Shown here piece by piece: positions 8,650-16,855 of a DNA stretch of 64,000 bases (position 1 is its first letter; every line of letters begins with the position of its first letter). The translations under genes were made by a program, and so were the position numbers. Under the pieces are notes generated by a model. That model saw nothing but the letters and a program-made list of their open reading frames with translations. It was not told where the DNA came from and did not search any database. This stretch comes from Verrucomicrobiota bacterium (GTDB lineage: Bacteria; Verrucomicrobiota; Verrucomicrobiia; Verrucomicrobiales; Verrucomicrobiaceae): positions 248,001-312,000 of the forward strand of contig JANYCZ010000068.1 of NCBI GenBank assembly GCA_025360015.1. Reading direction: 5' to 3'.

Positions 8650-9603
8650 CTATTTCGCTTTTCCAAACGCCGCCTTGAATGCCTGCGTCGTCTTGGGCCA
8701 CTCCTTGTCGCGCTGATTCAGCTCGCCGGGATAATCCCCGTTTGAATTCCAATACGTGTGCGACCGCGCCCCGTTTGTCCTTAGGAAGGCCGCCATCGCT
8801 TCCACGAAGGGAGCTGCGTTCGGGCCCCACACGCCCCATTCATCGATCTGAAAGGGTTTCCCGTGTGTCTTGGCAAAGGCCAGCATGCCAGCCAGGTTCC
8901 ATTCATTGTAGCCATAGAGCCCCACGCGCTTTTCCCAGGCTTCTGTGGGGTCGTTCGTTTCCCAGCCTTCGCCGCCCATCACCTTGGGTTTCCAGTACAC
9001 ATCCTGGCCCACGAGGTCCACATACTCATCGCCGGGCCACATGGGCCGTGGATCGCTGGCACCTTCAGTGGTGGAAAAGCAAAAGCGGAAACGGTCACCA
9101 CCGGGCACGCCGCGAAACACTCCGTGAAAGCGCTGCCAGGACGCGATGAAGTCCGGGATCTGCGCCTGCTTCGCTCCGCCCACTCCCCAGGCAAACCACT
9201 CGCCGTTCATCTCGTGGCTCGGACGCAGCACGATCTCATACGTGCCTGGATTGTTCTCCAGGATTGAGCCCGCCAGGCATTTCCAGTGCTCATCATATGC
9301 TCCGGTCTTCGCCTCCGCATAGCTGGCCCCGTTGATGATGATGGGCACGTCATAGACCAGTCTGCGGTCGCCGCGCTCTCCATACACGGTCTGGCTCAAC
9401 CAGTTCGCATAGCGGTAGTTCTCCCACTTCTGAAAGTCCACCGTGCACAGGATGACATCCACTTTGCGTCCCAGCCAGGTTTCGAAGTCCGTGACTCGCT
9501 GCATGGAGTTCTCCCCGTACACGCCCAGCAGAGGCTCGGCGGCGTGGGTGTAGGCAGGCAGAAGCAGGGCCAGGGTGGCGAGGAGCGTGGTGCGTAGAAG
9601 CAT
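8650..9603 (-). CDS. Secreted glycoside hydrolase family 26-like enzyme
   Basis: A 317-residue protein with a clear signal peptide (MLLRTTLLATLALLLPAYTHA, cut before AEPLLG). The GH26 (beta-mannanase clan GH-A) signature is visible: RPSHEMNGEWFAWG holds the general acid/base Glu131, and PFQIDEWGVWG holds the nucleophile Glu255. Expected location is the periplasm or outside the cell, cutting beta-mannan or a related beta-1,4/1,3 glycan; the exact substrate cannot be read. It stands alone, with no transporter or other carbohydrate gene beside it. The next upstream gene on this strand is tRNA-Ser. Confidence 0.82.
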   Translation of the reverse strand: MLLRTTLLATLALLLPAYTHAAEPLLGVYGENSMQRVTDFETWLGRKVDVILCTVDFQKWENYRYANWLSQTVYGERGDRRLVYDVPIIINGASYAEAKTGAYDEHWKCLAGSILENNPGTYEIVLRPSHEMNGEWFAWGVGGAKQAQIPDFIASWQRFHGVFRGVPGGDRFRFCFSTTEGASDPRPMWPGDEYVDLVGQDVYWKPKVMGGEGWETNDPTEAWEKRVGLYGYNEWNLAGMLAFAKTHGKPFQIDEWGVWGPNAAPFVEAMAAFLRTNGARSHTYWNSNGDYPGELNQRDKEWPKTTQAFKAAFGKAK

Positions 9604-9749
9604 GAAGGTTTTGTTTTCGGCTGAAGATCAGCGTGGATAGGAGGCTAACTGCAAGGAAGAATGCGATGAAGTATGGTTCTTAGCTGAGGCCCAGTCCTTC
9701 GCTCTTCGAGCTACGGAGAGCATTTTTGCCTCCTTGGGGAGACAAAAAA

Positions 9750-9839
<90 letters not shown>

Positions 9840-9862
9840 AGGTGCTGCGTTGCGGAGCGAAG

Positions 9863-9891
9863 ATAGTAGGCACCGTGTTGCAGCCTGCCAA
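9863..9891 (-). promoter_or_regulatory. Sigma-70-type promoter for tRNA-Ser
   Basis: Reading the minus strand, TTGGCA (9886-9891), a 17-nt spacer and TACTAT (9863-9868) fit the housekeeping consensus closely. The predicted start is about 15 bases before the tRNA 5' end, a normal leader length. Confidence 0.6.
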
Positions 9892-9958
9892 GAGGAAGTT
9901 TGCACGAGCTGCAAGTCAGGATTGATCCCCGGCGGGGCGGCATCCATGGTCATCGCGC

Positions 9959-10750
9959 ATGATCCACACGACCGCCCTGATTGATCCGAGCGCCCAAATC
10001 GACCCGACTGCCGAGATCGGCCCCTATGTGGTGATTGACGGGCCTTGTGAGGTGGGGGCTGGCTGCAAGATCGAAGCGCACGCCCAGCTGGTGGGGCACG
10101 TGGTGGTGGGGGAGGGGACGAAGGTCGGGCGTGGGTCCGTGATTGGCGGGGAGCCACAGGACCTGGGATTTGATCCCGCGACGAAGAGCAGTGTGATTTT
10201 GGGCAAAAAAAACGTGATTCACGAGCATGTGACCATTCATCGTGGCAGCAAAGCGGGGGGCATCACACGCATCGGGGATGGCAATTTCCTCATGGTGGGC
10301 TGCCATCTGGCGCATGATGTGGTCTTGGGGGACAAAAACATCCTGGCGAACGCGGTCCTGCTGGGCGGGCATATACACATCGGCAGCAACACGTTCATCG
10401 GCGGCGGAGCGGTGTTTCACCAGTTCCTGCGGATCGGAGATTTTTGCGTGATCCAGGGAAACGGCAGTTTCAGCAAGGACATTCCGCACTACTGCGCCGC
10501 ACAGCGCATCAATCGCGTGACGGGACTGAACGTGATCGGCCTGCGGCGGCAGGGGTTCACCACGGAGGATCGGGGGGCGATCAAGGAGCTGTTTCAACTG
10601 CTATTTTGCGAAGGGATGAACCTGACGCAGGCGCTGCAGCAGGCGGCGGCCAAAGAATGGCCGGACAAGGCGAGACGCTTGCTGGAATTTGTGCAGGCAC
10701 CGAGCAAAAAAGGGGTCTGCCCCGTGCGTCCAGGACGCGAGGACGACTGA
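9959..10750 (+). CDS. lpxA: Acyl-ACP--UDP-N-acetylglucosamine O-acyltransferase
   Basis: A 263-residue enzyme for the first step of lipid A synthesis: moving a 3-hydroxyacyl chain from ACP to UDP-GlcNAc in the cytoplasm. The hexapeptide repeats of the left-handed beta-helix run from residue 3 (TTALIDPSAQIDPTAEIGPY). The catalytic His lies in GCHLAHDVVLG, matching HIAHDC in E. coli LpxA, and the C-terminal helical domain starts at INRVTGLNVIGLRRQGF. The ATG at 9959 starts directly at the first repeat. lpxA usually sits with lpxD and fabZ; here it is followed only by lptD. The last dozen residues are polar and may be disordered. Confidence 0.96.
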   Translation: MIHTTALIDPSAQIDPTAEIGPYVVIDGPCEVGAGCKIEAHAQLVGHVVVGEGTKVGRGSVIGGEPQDLGFDPATKSSVILGKKNVIHEHVTIHRGSKAGGITRIGDGNFLMVGCHLAHDVVLGDKNILANAVLLGGHIHIGSNTFIGGGAVFHQFLRIGDFCVIQGNGSFSKDIPHYCAAQRINRVTGLNVIGLRRQGFTTEDRGAIKELFQLLFCEGMNLTQALQQAAAKEWPDKARRLLEFVQAPSKKGVCPVRPGREDD

Positions 10751-10773
10751 GGCGAAAAAAGTCCGGCTTTTTC

Positions 10774-10802
10774 TTGTCACCGCGACCCCGGTAGCCTATT
10801 TA
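10774..10802 (+). promoter_or_regulatory. Putative sigma-70 promoter upstream of lptD
   Basis: TTGTCA (10774-10779), a 17-nt spacer and TATTTA (10797-10802) lie between lpxA and lptD. The predicted start is about 25 bases upstream of the lptD ATG. This suggests lptD can be transcribed separately from lpxA. Confidence 0.5.
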
Positions 10803-10833
10803 GAATGCTCTCATCGCCTGCCTGTGTAGGGCG

Positions 10834-13365
10834 ATGTCCTCTCGTGTTATGATTTTTTCAAAATTTTGCCTGACGGTTCTCGTTTGCGCCTTGGCTATGG
10901 CCGGGGCGGCGAGCGGGCAATCCCTCCTCGACAGCCTCACGAGCGATTTGAACATTCGTGGCCTCACCACTACGATGGATCCTGAAACGGGCGTAGCGAC
11001 GGTGACGGGTGATGTTCATATTCAGTATGGCAATATTGAAATGCGCTGTGGCAGTGCGCAGTACAACCAAGCCACCGGTGAGGTCATCGCCAAGGATGGG
11101 GTGACCATCTGGCGTGACGGAACGCTCTACCATGGAGATTCGATCACTTACAACTCCATCACAGGTGAGATGTCAGGGAAGAATGTGATTACGGGCATCG
11201 GCGCAGGAGCCCCAGGCATCCCTGGAACGGGTCTGACCGGCAGCGGCGGCCCCAGCGGTGGCGGGTTCAGAAGAACGGCGGGCATGTTTTTCTTCAGAGC
11301 GGAAGATTTCCACTCAGGCAGCAAGCTTGAAAACCGGATCGATGCCAAGGGGGTTTCTTTCACATCCCACGATTTGCAGGTCCCGAATTACCGACTTAGT
11401 GTCAAAGAGTTGACGGTTTATCCAGAGGACAAGGCCATCCTGAAGGATGTGAAAATGTACGCTGGGAAGACGCCCATTTTGTATCTGCCCAAGCTCACCA
11501 AATCGCTGGATGAAGATAGCAACATCCGTCTTGGTCCGGGTTATCAAAGCCGCTGGGGCGCGTTCTTGCTGACACAGATGGCCGTGGTGCATGGCGACCA
11601 TACCTACGCGAAATACAAATTTGATCTGCGCAGCAAGCGTGGTGTCGGCGCCGGGGTGGATCTCATTTCACTGCGGTACAGTGCCAACCGGCAGAACTTC
11701 GGCACACTGAAGCTTTACGGCGTCAATGACACCGCCCCCAATACGAACGCCACCAGCGCCACACGTTATCCAGTGCCCAAGGACAGGTATCGGGTGAATT
11801 TCCAGCACCGCATCTACCTTCCGGGTCCGGATGTGAGCACCTGGTATCTTGATTTCGACATCAACAAGATCAGCGATATTCACTTCTATGAAGATTTCTT
11901 CTTCAATGATTTCCGCACCAATCGCGAACCCGACAATCTGATTTCGCTCATTCACACGAATGACGCCTACGTCGCCACCCTGATGGCGAAGTTTAAGCTG
12001 AACAACTTCTACCGGACGACGACACGTCTGCCTGAGCTTTCCATCGATTTCACCCGCAGGCCTCTCTGGAATTCAGGCATTTATCACCAGGGCACCATCA
12101 CCGCTGGCATCATTGGCGAACTGGTCGGGCAGCAGGAAAAGGCGGAGTTGCTCCGTCTCCAGGCACTGGGTGCAGGGGGCCTGGCTGGCGTGCTTGGCGA
12201 TCCACTCGGAACAGCCGGTGCCTCTTTCCTCAGCCTCGCGGGGGCTCCACGAACAGCCGCGCTGACCCCGGTCGATGTCACTCAAGGGCTAGGGGCTATT
12301 TCCAGCCGACTGGCGCAGCCGGGCTATGCCCGTTTTCACACCTACCATGAGTTTCTTTATCCCAAGACTTACATGGGCTGGCTGAATGTGACGCCCAGGC
12401 TGGGAATTGGCATGACGAGCTACAATGGCATCGTTGGCAGTGTCACCGGGCTGCGGAATTTCACCCGCGGTATTTACAGCGCTGGACTGGACGTCTCCTT
12501 TAAAGTTTCCAAGAGCTGGAGTGATGTGCAAATTCCATCTCTGGGTCTCAATGGCATCCGGCATGTGTTCCAGCCTTATCTGAACTATTCCTATCTGGAT
12601 GCCGCTCAAAATGCCGGGCTGCCAGCCATCGACCGGCTTTCCGCCACCACCCGGCCGCGCTCCATTGATGTTCCCCTGTTTACCGCGGTGGACAGCCTGC
12701 GCTCATGGAATGTGGCACGTGTCGGTTTCCGCAATCTCCTGCAAACGAAACGGGACTACATGGGAAGCAATGGCTACGGCAGTTTCTGGGAGACACCCGA
12801 AGGCGGAGATGACCAGACCTACACCTGGGCTGGCATGAACACCTATGTGAACGTGTTTGGCAAAGACCCGGAATACGGCAAGAGCCTCTCGAATGTTTAC
12901 AATGAGCTTTTCTGGGTTCCGGTGCCTTGGGCCAGCCTGAAGTCAGATCTGCAGCTGCCTCTCGGCACGGGCACAGGCAGCTTTACTGAAGCCAACAACA
13001 GCATCACGTGGCTGATCAACAAAAGCACCTCGTTCGAAATGGGGCATCAATACCTGTATGATCATCCTTTTTTCCGCAACAGCAGCCTGATTTACACACG
13101 TTTTTACGCCCGTCTGAATGAGGATTTCGGCTTCAACACCTACCATATTTACGAGGCGACTGGCGGCGTTCTGCAATTCCAAAGCTACAGCTTTTCAAAA
13201 GATCTCAGCAGTTGGATCGCTTCCTTTGGTGTGATGTCACGTAATAACGGCGCTGGCGTTTCTGATTTTGGTCTTCTGCTCTCCTTCACGCTCAAGGATT
13301 TCCCCAAATTCAACTTCGACTTGGACATGGATCCCAATCCTGGCGGTCGCGGGAGCAAGCAGTAG
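10834..13365 (+). CDS. lptD: LPS-assembly protein LptD-like outer-membrane protein
   Basis: An 843-residue protein with an N-terminal signal peptide (residues 6-28, ending ASG). It is followed by an OstA/LptA-like beta-jellyroll (VATVTGDVHIQYGNIEMRCG, VIAKDGVTIWRDG, SITYNSITGEMSGKNV), which takes LPS from the periplasmic bridge. After a Gly-rich linker (about 125-150) comes a long aromatic-rich region with alternating strands (IRLGPGYQSRWGAFL, YAKYKFDLRSKRGVGAGVDL, YLPGPDVSTWYLDFDI), as expected for the LptD beta-barrel that inserts LPS in the outer leaflet. The fold and the neighbouring lpxA support the role. Overall similarity to proteobacterial LptD looks low, so the name rests on architecture. 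An internal ATG at 10849 is an alternative start. Confidence 0.8.
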   Translation: MSSRVMIFSKFCLTVLVCALAMAGAASGQSLLDSLTSDLNIRGLTTTMDPETGVATVTGDVHIQYGNIEMRCGSAQYNQATGEVIAKDGVTIWRDGTLYHGDSITYNSITGEMSGKNVITGIGAGAPGIPGTGLTGSGGPSGGGFRRTAGMFFFRAEDFHSGSKLENRIDAKGVSFTSHDLQVPNYRLSVKELTVYPEDKAILKDVKMYAGKTPILYLPKLTKSLDEDSNIRLGPGYQSRWGAFLLTQMAVVHGDHTYAKYKFDLRSKRGVGAGVDLISLRYSANRQNFGTLKLYGVNDTAPNTNATSATRYPVPKDRYRVNFQHRIYLPGPDVSTWYLDFDINKISDIHFYEDFFFNDFRTNREPDNLISLIHTNDAYVATLMAKFKLNNFYRTTTRLPELSIDFTRRPLWNSGIYHQGTITAGIIGELVGQQEKAELLRLQALGAGGLAGVLGDPLGTAGASFLSLAGAPRTAALTPVDVTQGLGAISSRLAQPGYARFHTYHEFLYPKTYMGWLNVTPRLGIGMTSYNGIVGSVTGLRNFTRGIYSAGLDVSFKVSKSWSDVQIPSLGLNGIRHVFQPYLNYSYLDAAQNAGLPAIDRLSATTRPRSIDVPLFTAVDSLRSWNVARVGFRNLLQTKRDYMGSNGYGSFWETPEGGDDQTYTWAGMNTYVNVFGKDPEYGKSLSNVYNELFWVPVPWASLKSDLQLPLGTGTGSFTEANNSITWLINKSTSFEMGHQYLYDHPFFRNSSLIYTRFYARLNEDFGFNTYHIYEATGGVLQFQSYSFSKDLSSWIASFGVMSRNNGAGVSDFGLLLSFTLKDFPKFNFDLDMDPNPGGRGSKQ

Positions 13366-13720
13366 GCGCTCGGGGCGGCTGGCTGGTCGAATCAGCGCCA
13401 GTATAGAGTTCTGTCACGAACGGCGTTTAGTTAAACAGCTGTTCAGTCGTTTTTCCCTCGGGCATAAGGTGCTTCCAATCACTTTGCTGGGGTGAGCCAA
13501 AGGAACAAGATGGCCATGCGCGATCATGCAACCTGATGCCACGCGGATCAGCGTTAACTAAAGTGTCACCTGACCAAGGTCAGAGCCACATCCCAATCAC
13601 ATGCCCCCGCCGCTTCTGGCGAGGAAGTTGAGGGCCAAGGTGGCAACGGCGAGAAGGAAAACTAACCAGGCGAGAGGCATGAGATAAGAAGAAGTGGAAG
13701 TGAGCGAATGGTCGATGGCT
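13366..13720. other. Intergenic region between lptD and the Pro-rich membrane protein
   Basis: A 355-base convergent region. Apart from one possible 27-residue hydrophobic frame on the minus strand (13597-13680), I see no gene. A short inverted repeat CTGACC-AA-GGTCAG lies at about 13570-13583. No strong terminator hairpin with a T-run is visible, although two genes end here. Confidence 0.5.
13597..13680 (-). CDS. Possible small membrane peptide (27 residues)
   Basis: ATG at 13680 to TGA at 13597 encodes MPLAWLVFLLAVATLALNFL followed by ARSGGGM: one hydrophobic helix with a short Gly-rich tail. It starts 40 bases after the stop of the Pro-rich membrane protein on the same strand, so cotranscription is possible. 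No ribosome-binding site is seen, and a longer frame covering it (to 13866) overlaps the Pro-rich gene and is rejected. Hydrophobic composition alone can arise by chance, hence the low score. Confidence 0.25.
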   Translation of the reverse strand: MPLAWLVFLLAVATLALNFLARSGGGM

Positions 13721-14746
13721 TCAAGGAATCTTCTGCAAGGAATTTGCAAATCTTTCGTTGCTCCAGACACCCGTAGTAGAAACGGTTTCCCAGTCCTTCT
13801 TGCCTTTTTCCGGCACCATAATCGGTGATTCACCAGTGGGATCAGATTTAACAGCATCTGCTCCAAACATCTGCACTGCCATCAAAACGGCCGAAAGCAC
13901 AAAGCAGATCACCGACAGCGGCACCAAGCCTGCTTCTGGGTCCTTCTCTTCATAGAACTGTTCCGCATCAGCCGCTGCACTGCGTTTCACAGGTGCGCTG
14001 GGAGGGGCGGAGATGGACGGGCGCTGCATGGCCTGCGTGGGCTGCAGCTTGACGGTTGCTTTCGGGAGCGGAGCCGCCGGACCGGTGCCACCACCGACCA
14101 TCGGGCCGGTGCCAGCGCCAGGTGCCGAAGGAGGACGCGGACCTGTTGGCTTCTGAAGCGGAACGGTAGGAGCGCCGGTTTCGATGCGCGGAGGAGGGGC
14201 GGCGGCGGGATTTTGGCCAAGCGGACGGGTTGCCGCAGGCAGGCCTGCCATGGGGGCAGAAGGACGAGGTGCCATCGGTGCCATGGGCGCTCCTGGGGGC
14301 CTTGGCGCTGTGGGCGGAGCCATCGGACGAGCCATCGGCGGGGGCATGGCGCCCGAAGGGGCCGGTGCAGCCGGTGGCGGTGAGGACGACACGGGAACAG
14401 CAGCGGTGGTCTTCCGGGACGGAGGCGACATCGGCGGCGCTGGCAGCTTCACCGGCGCAGTGCTAGACTTGGGCGCAGGAGGGGGCAGCGGGGCTGAGGG
14501 CAGCTGAATCGGAGCCGTGGACTTCTTCGACATCATGGGAACCACGGAAGTCGTGTTGAACGAGGCTGGAATGCCCCCTGTAGCCGGAGAAACGGGGGCA
14601 GTGGACTCCCGTGGCTGGGTGACCCCGGCATTTGGACGCCCACGCAGCGTAATGCGCACCGTTTCTTTCTTGAGCGGGACGGCGGCAGTCTTCGGCGAAG
14701 AGCCTGAAGGGGGTGGGGGCGGTAACGTGTTTTCGGGTTCGCTCAT
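13721..14746 (-). CDS. Proline-rich single-pass membrane protein, unknown function
   Basis: A 341-residue protein I cannot assign. The N-terminus has the motif PLKKETVRITLRGRP (about 25-39), which I associate with Verrucomicrobia-type proteins. Residues 45-255 are low-complexity Pro/Ala/Ser/Thr/Met with recurring S/T-x-APV/I segments, probably disordered. One transmembrane helix follows (about 273-293, LSVICFVLSAVLMAVQMFG), then a 42-residue polar tail with KKDWETVSTTGVWSNERF. No signal peptide precedes the disordered part, so the N-terminus may be cytoplasmic with the short tail outside. The start at 14746 is supported by a promoter about 40 bases upstream. Pro-rich segments suggest a scaffold or wall-spanning role (inference). 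Confidence 0.75.
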   Translation of the reverse strand: MSEPENTLPPPPPSGSSPKTAAVPLKKETVRITLRGRPNAGVTQPRESTAPVSPATGGIPASFNTTSVVPMMSKKSTAPIQLPSAPLPPPAPKSSTAPVKLPAPPMSPPSRKTTAAVPVSSSPPPAAPAPSGAMPPPMARPMAPPTAPRPPGAPMAPMAPRPSAPMAGLPAATRPLGQNPAAAPPPRIETGAPTVPLQKPTGPRPPSAPGAGTGPMVGGGTGPAAPLPKATVKLQPTQAMQRPSISAPPSAPVKRSAAADAEQFYEEKDPEAGLVPLSVICFVLSAVLMAVQMFGADAVKSDPTGESPIMVPEKGKKDWETVSTTGVWSNERFANSLQKIP

Positions 14747-14788
14747 GGGTCAGGGACGGAAAAAGGAATGATTCAGAGAATTCCCTCA

Positions 14789-14818
14789 TATTTAGCGAAT
14801 TTTGCCCCCTGGCGTCAA
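14789..14818 (-). promoter_or_regulatory. Putative sigma-70 promoter for the Pro-rich membrane protein gene
   Basis: On the minus strand, TTGACG (14813-14818), an 18-nt spacer and TAAATA (14789-14794) lie 43 bases upstream of the ATG at 14746. It is one of the few AT-rich patches in this area. Confidence 0.45.
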
Positions 14819-14911
14819 TCCCTTTCTCCTGATGTCTTGCAATTGTCCGGCCAGTGCTCGTTAGTTGGTGATCTGGTGGTCGGCAACCATGACTCCCAGG
14901 CCTTTTCTAGC

Positions 14912-15883
14912 ATGAAAATTCTTGTCACAGGCGGAGCTGGTTTTATCGGCTCCCACACCGTTGAGCGCCTTGTTCGTGAGGATGCAGGGCAGATCACAAT
15001 CATTGACAGCTTCAACGACTACTACAATCCAACGATCAAGCGTGAGAACCTGCGGGCACTCGGTCCGAAGGTGATTGTGTGTGAGGGGGACATCTCCGAT
15101 CCGAAGTTTGTCGCCAAGACCTTTGATGTGGGCCGTTTTGACGCAGTCATCCACCTGGCCGCGCGTGCCGGGGTGCGTCCCTCCATTGAACAGCCTGAGC
15201 TGTATATCGACACCAACATCAAGGGGACCTTCCACCTCCTTGAAGCCGCCCGTCGCACTGGAGTGAAGCACTTTGTCTTCGCCAGCAGTTCCTCGGTCTA
15301 TGGTGTGAACAAAAAAGTGCCGTTTGCGGAGGCCGACCCGATTCTACAAACCATCAGCCCTTACGCCATGACCAAGATGGCGGGCGAGCAGATGTGCTCC
15401 AATTACAGCCACCTTTACGGCATGAAGACGGTCGCCCTGCGCTTTTTCACCGTCTATGGCCCGCGCCAGCGCCCTGACCTCGCCATTTCCAAATTCACCC
15501 GCCTCATCGGGGACGGCAAGCCGATCGACAAATACGGGGATGGCAGCACCGCCCGGGACTACACCTTCGTTCACGACATCGTCGATGGCATCGTTGGCGC
15601 GCTCAATTACCGTAGCGGTCCCATCTGCGACATTTTCAATCTCGGCGGCTCCCAGACCGTCACGCTGAATGACCTGATCTCCACCATCGAGCAGGCGGTG
15701 GGCAAAAAGGCCGTGATCAATCAACTGCCGGAGCAGCCGGGCGATGTGCCGCTGACTTCTGCGGATGTGAGCAAGGCGAAGGCGCTCCTCGGCTTCAAGC
15801 CGGGCACCACGATTGCGCAGGGGGTGCCTGCCTATGTGGAATGGTTCCGTGACATGCGGGCGCGGGGCATCGCCGTATGCTAA
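14912..15883 (+). CDS. NAD-dependent UDP-sugar epimerase (UDP-glucuronate 4-epimerase type)
   Basis: A 323-residue extended short-chain dehydrogenase. The N-terminus MKILVTGGAGFIGSH carries the GxxGxxG NAD site. The catalytic SSSSVYG and YAMTK (Tyr-x-x-x-Lys) are present, followed by RFFTVYGPRQRPDLAI and DYTFVHDIV, which are typical of UDP-glucuronate/UDP-glucose 4-epimerases feeding capsule or LPS sugars. I chose the ATG at 14912 because the Rossmann strand starts there; the frame is open further upstream to 14768 but without family-like sequence. The exact substrate is not certain. The stop overlaps that of the convergent HAD gene by 4 bases. Confidence 0.88.
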   Translation: MKILVTGGAGFIGSHTVERLVREDAGQITIIDSFNDYYNPTIKRENLRALGPKVIVCEGDISDPKFVAKTFDVGRFDAVIHLAARAGVRPSIEQPELYIDTNIKGTFHLLEAARRTGVKHFVFASSSSVYGVNKKVPFAEADPILQTISPYAMTKMAGEQMCSNYSHLYGMKTVALRFFTVYGPRQRPDLAISKFTRLIGDGKPIDKYGDGSTARDYTFVHDIVDGIVGALNYRSGPICDIFNLGGSQTVTLNDLISTIEQAVGKKAVINQLPEQPGDVPLTSADVSKAKALLGFKPGTTIAQGVPAYVEWFRDMRARGIAVC

Positions 15884-16758
15884 AAATGCGGTGCTGACAC
15901 CGTGCCCTCTTCGATCTCCTGGCGCTTTTTGCGCACGATGCCGTCGGCGATGTCCGTGACCATTTCCTCCAGCAGCAGCCGCAGATGGCTGCCTGGGCGG
16001 TAGTCGGCCGGCGCGATGTGCTTCACGCGGTCCGCCAGTCCGGTGAGCTGGTAACACTTGCGGAAGCTGCTGCGGCCTACTTCATCCGGATTGTAAACCG
16101 CCACGGCATGCCCGCCGTAGCGTTTCATCAGCGTGAAGCAGGGCACGTCCGTTGGGCCGTCGCCTACATAGATCATGTGCTGGAAGGGGATGGGGCGCAG
16201 CTCATGCGCCATGTGGTCGTTCACGTCTTCATGTGGCTCCAGCATGCCCTTGTTGATGCGGAAAATATACTGCGTCTTGGTGGTGTGGCTGATGACGCGC
16301 TTGGGGAAGGTGATGCGGCCGTTTTTGTCCTCGCCGAACTCGCAGCCGAAGATCCGCTTCACAAACGGTGCCAGTGCCGAGCCGTCCAATAGCGCCTTCA
16401 GGCCGCTGGAGATGATGTAATGCTCGACCTTCACCCCCAGCAGTCGGTGCTGTTCATTCAGCACTTTGTTCAGCTCGTCGAACAACTCCGGCACACCTTT
16501 GAAAAAGTTCAACTTCGCGCCCAATTTTCTTAAATCGTCGTTCGTCGGCCGGTCCATGTCCAGGTAGTCCAGCATGCACTTCAAGTAGGCAAGCTCGCCA
16601 TCGTAGCCTTCCTGATTGACCAGTTCACGGCTGCGTTTCCAGAACTGCTCCGGGTTGATCCCGAAGTGAGGGAAAAGGGTCTCATCCTGCATGTACGTCG
16701 GACTGAGCGTCTGATCGTAATCGTAAATGATGCCGATGGTGGTCTGTTGGGATGCCAT
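15880..16758 (-). CDS. HAD-superfamily phosphatase
   Basis: A 292-residue cytoplasmic hydrolase-like protein. Motif I is IYDYDQTLSP with nucleophile Asp13 and acid/base Asp15. Motif II is the Ser in HYIISSGLKALL, and motif IV is YVGDGPTDVP. A helical cap lies between motifs I and II (about 25-110). The substrate is unknown; the IISSG and GDGPTD motifs resemble phosphoserine-phosphatase-like HADs. It lies 97 bases after the TIGR01777 gene on the same strand and may close that operon. Confidence 0.85.
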   Translation of the reverse strand: MASQQTTIGIIYDYDQTLSPTYMQDETLFPHFGINPEQFWKRSRELVNQEGYDGELAYLKCMLDYLDMDRPTNDDLRKLGAKLNFFKGVPELFDELNKVLNEQHRLLGVKVEHYIISSGLKALLDGSALAPFVKRIFGCEFGEDKNGRITFPKRVISHTTKTQYIFRINKGMLEPHEDVNDHMAHELRPIPFQHMIYVGDGPTDVPCFTLMKRYGGHAVAVYNPDEVGRSSFRKCYQLTGLADRVKHIAPADYRPGSHLRLLLEEMVTDIADGIVRKKRQEIEEGTVSAPHF

Positions 16759-16855
16759 GCTGTGGGGAGGAGAAGTTGACGGTTGTTTACGGCTGGTGAC
16801 AGTCGTTGAGGATTGTTTTCCAAACCACGGTCATCAGCTACCGTAATCTTCCCTC

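Noticed and set aside
10751-10773. A-run/T-run hairpin after lpxA as a terminator
   Set aside because: The stem is only about 6 bp, nearly all A-T; too weak to call.
13597-13866. Longer 89-codon frame containing the small hydrophobic peptide
   Set aside because: Its first half overlaps the end of the Pro-rich protein gene in another frame and is Arg/Lys-rich shadow sequence; only the last 27 codons lie outside it.
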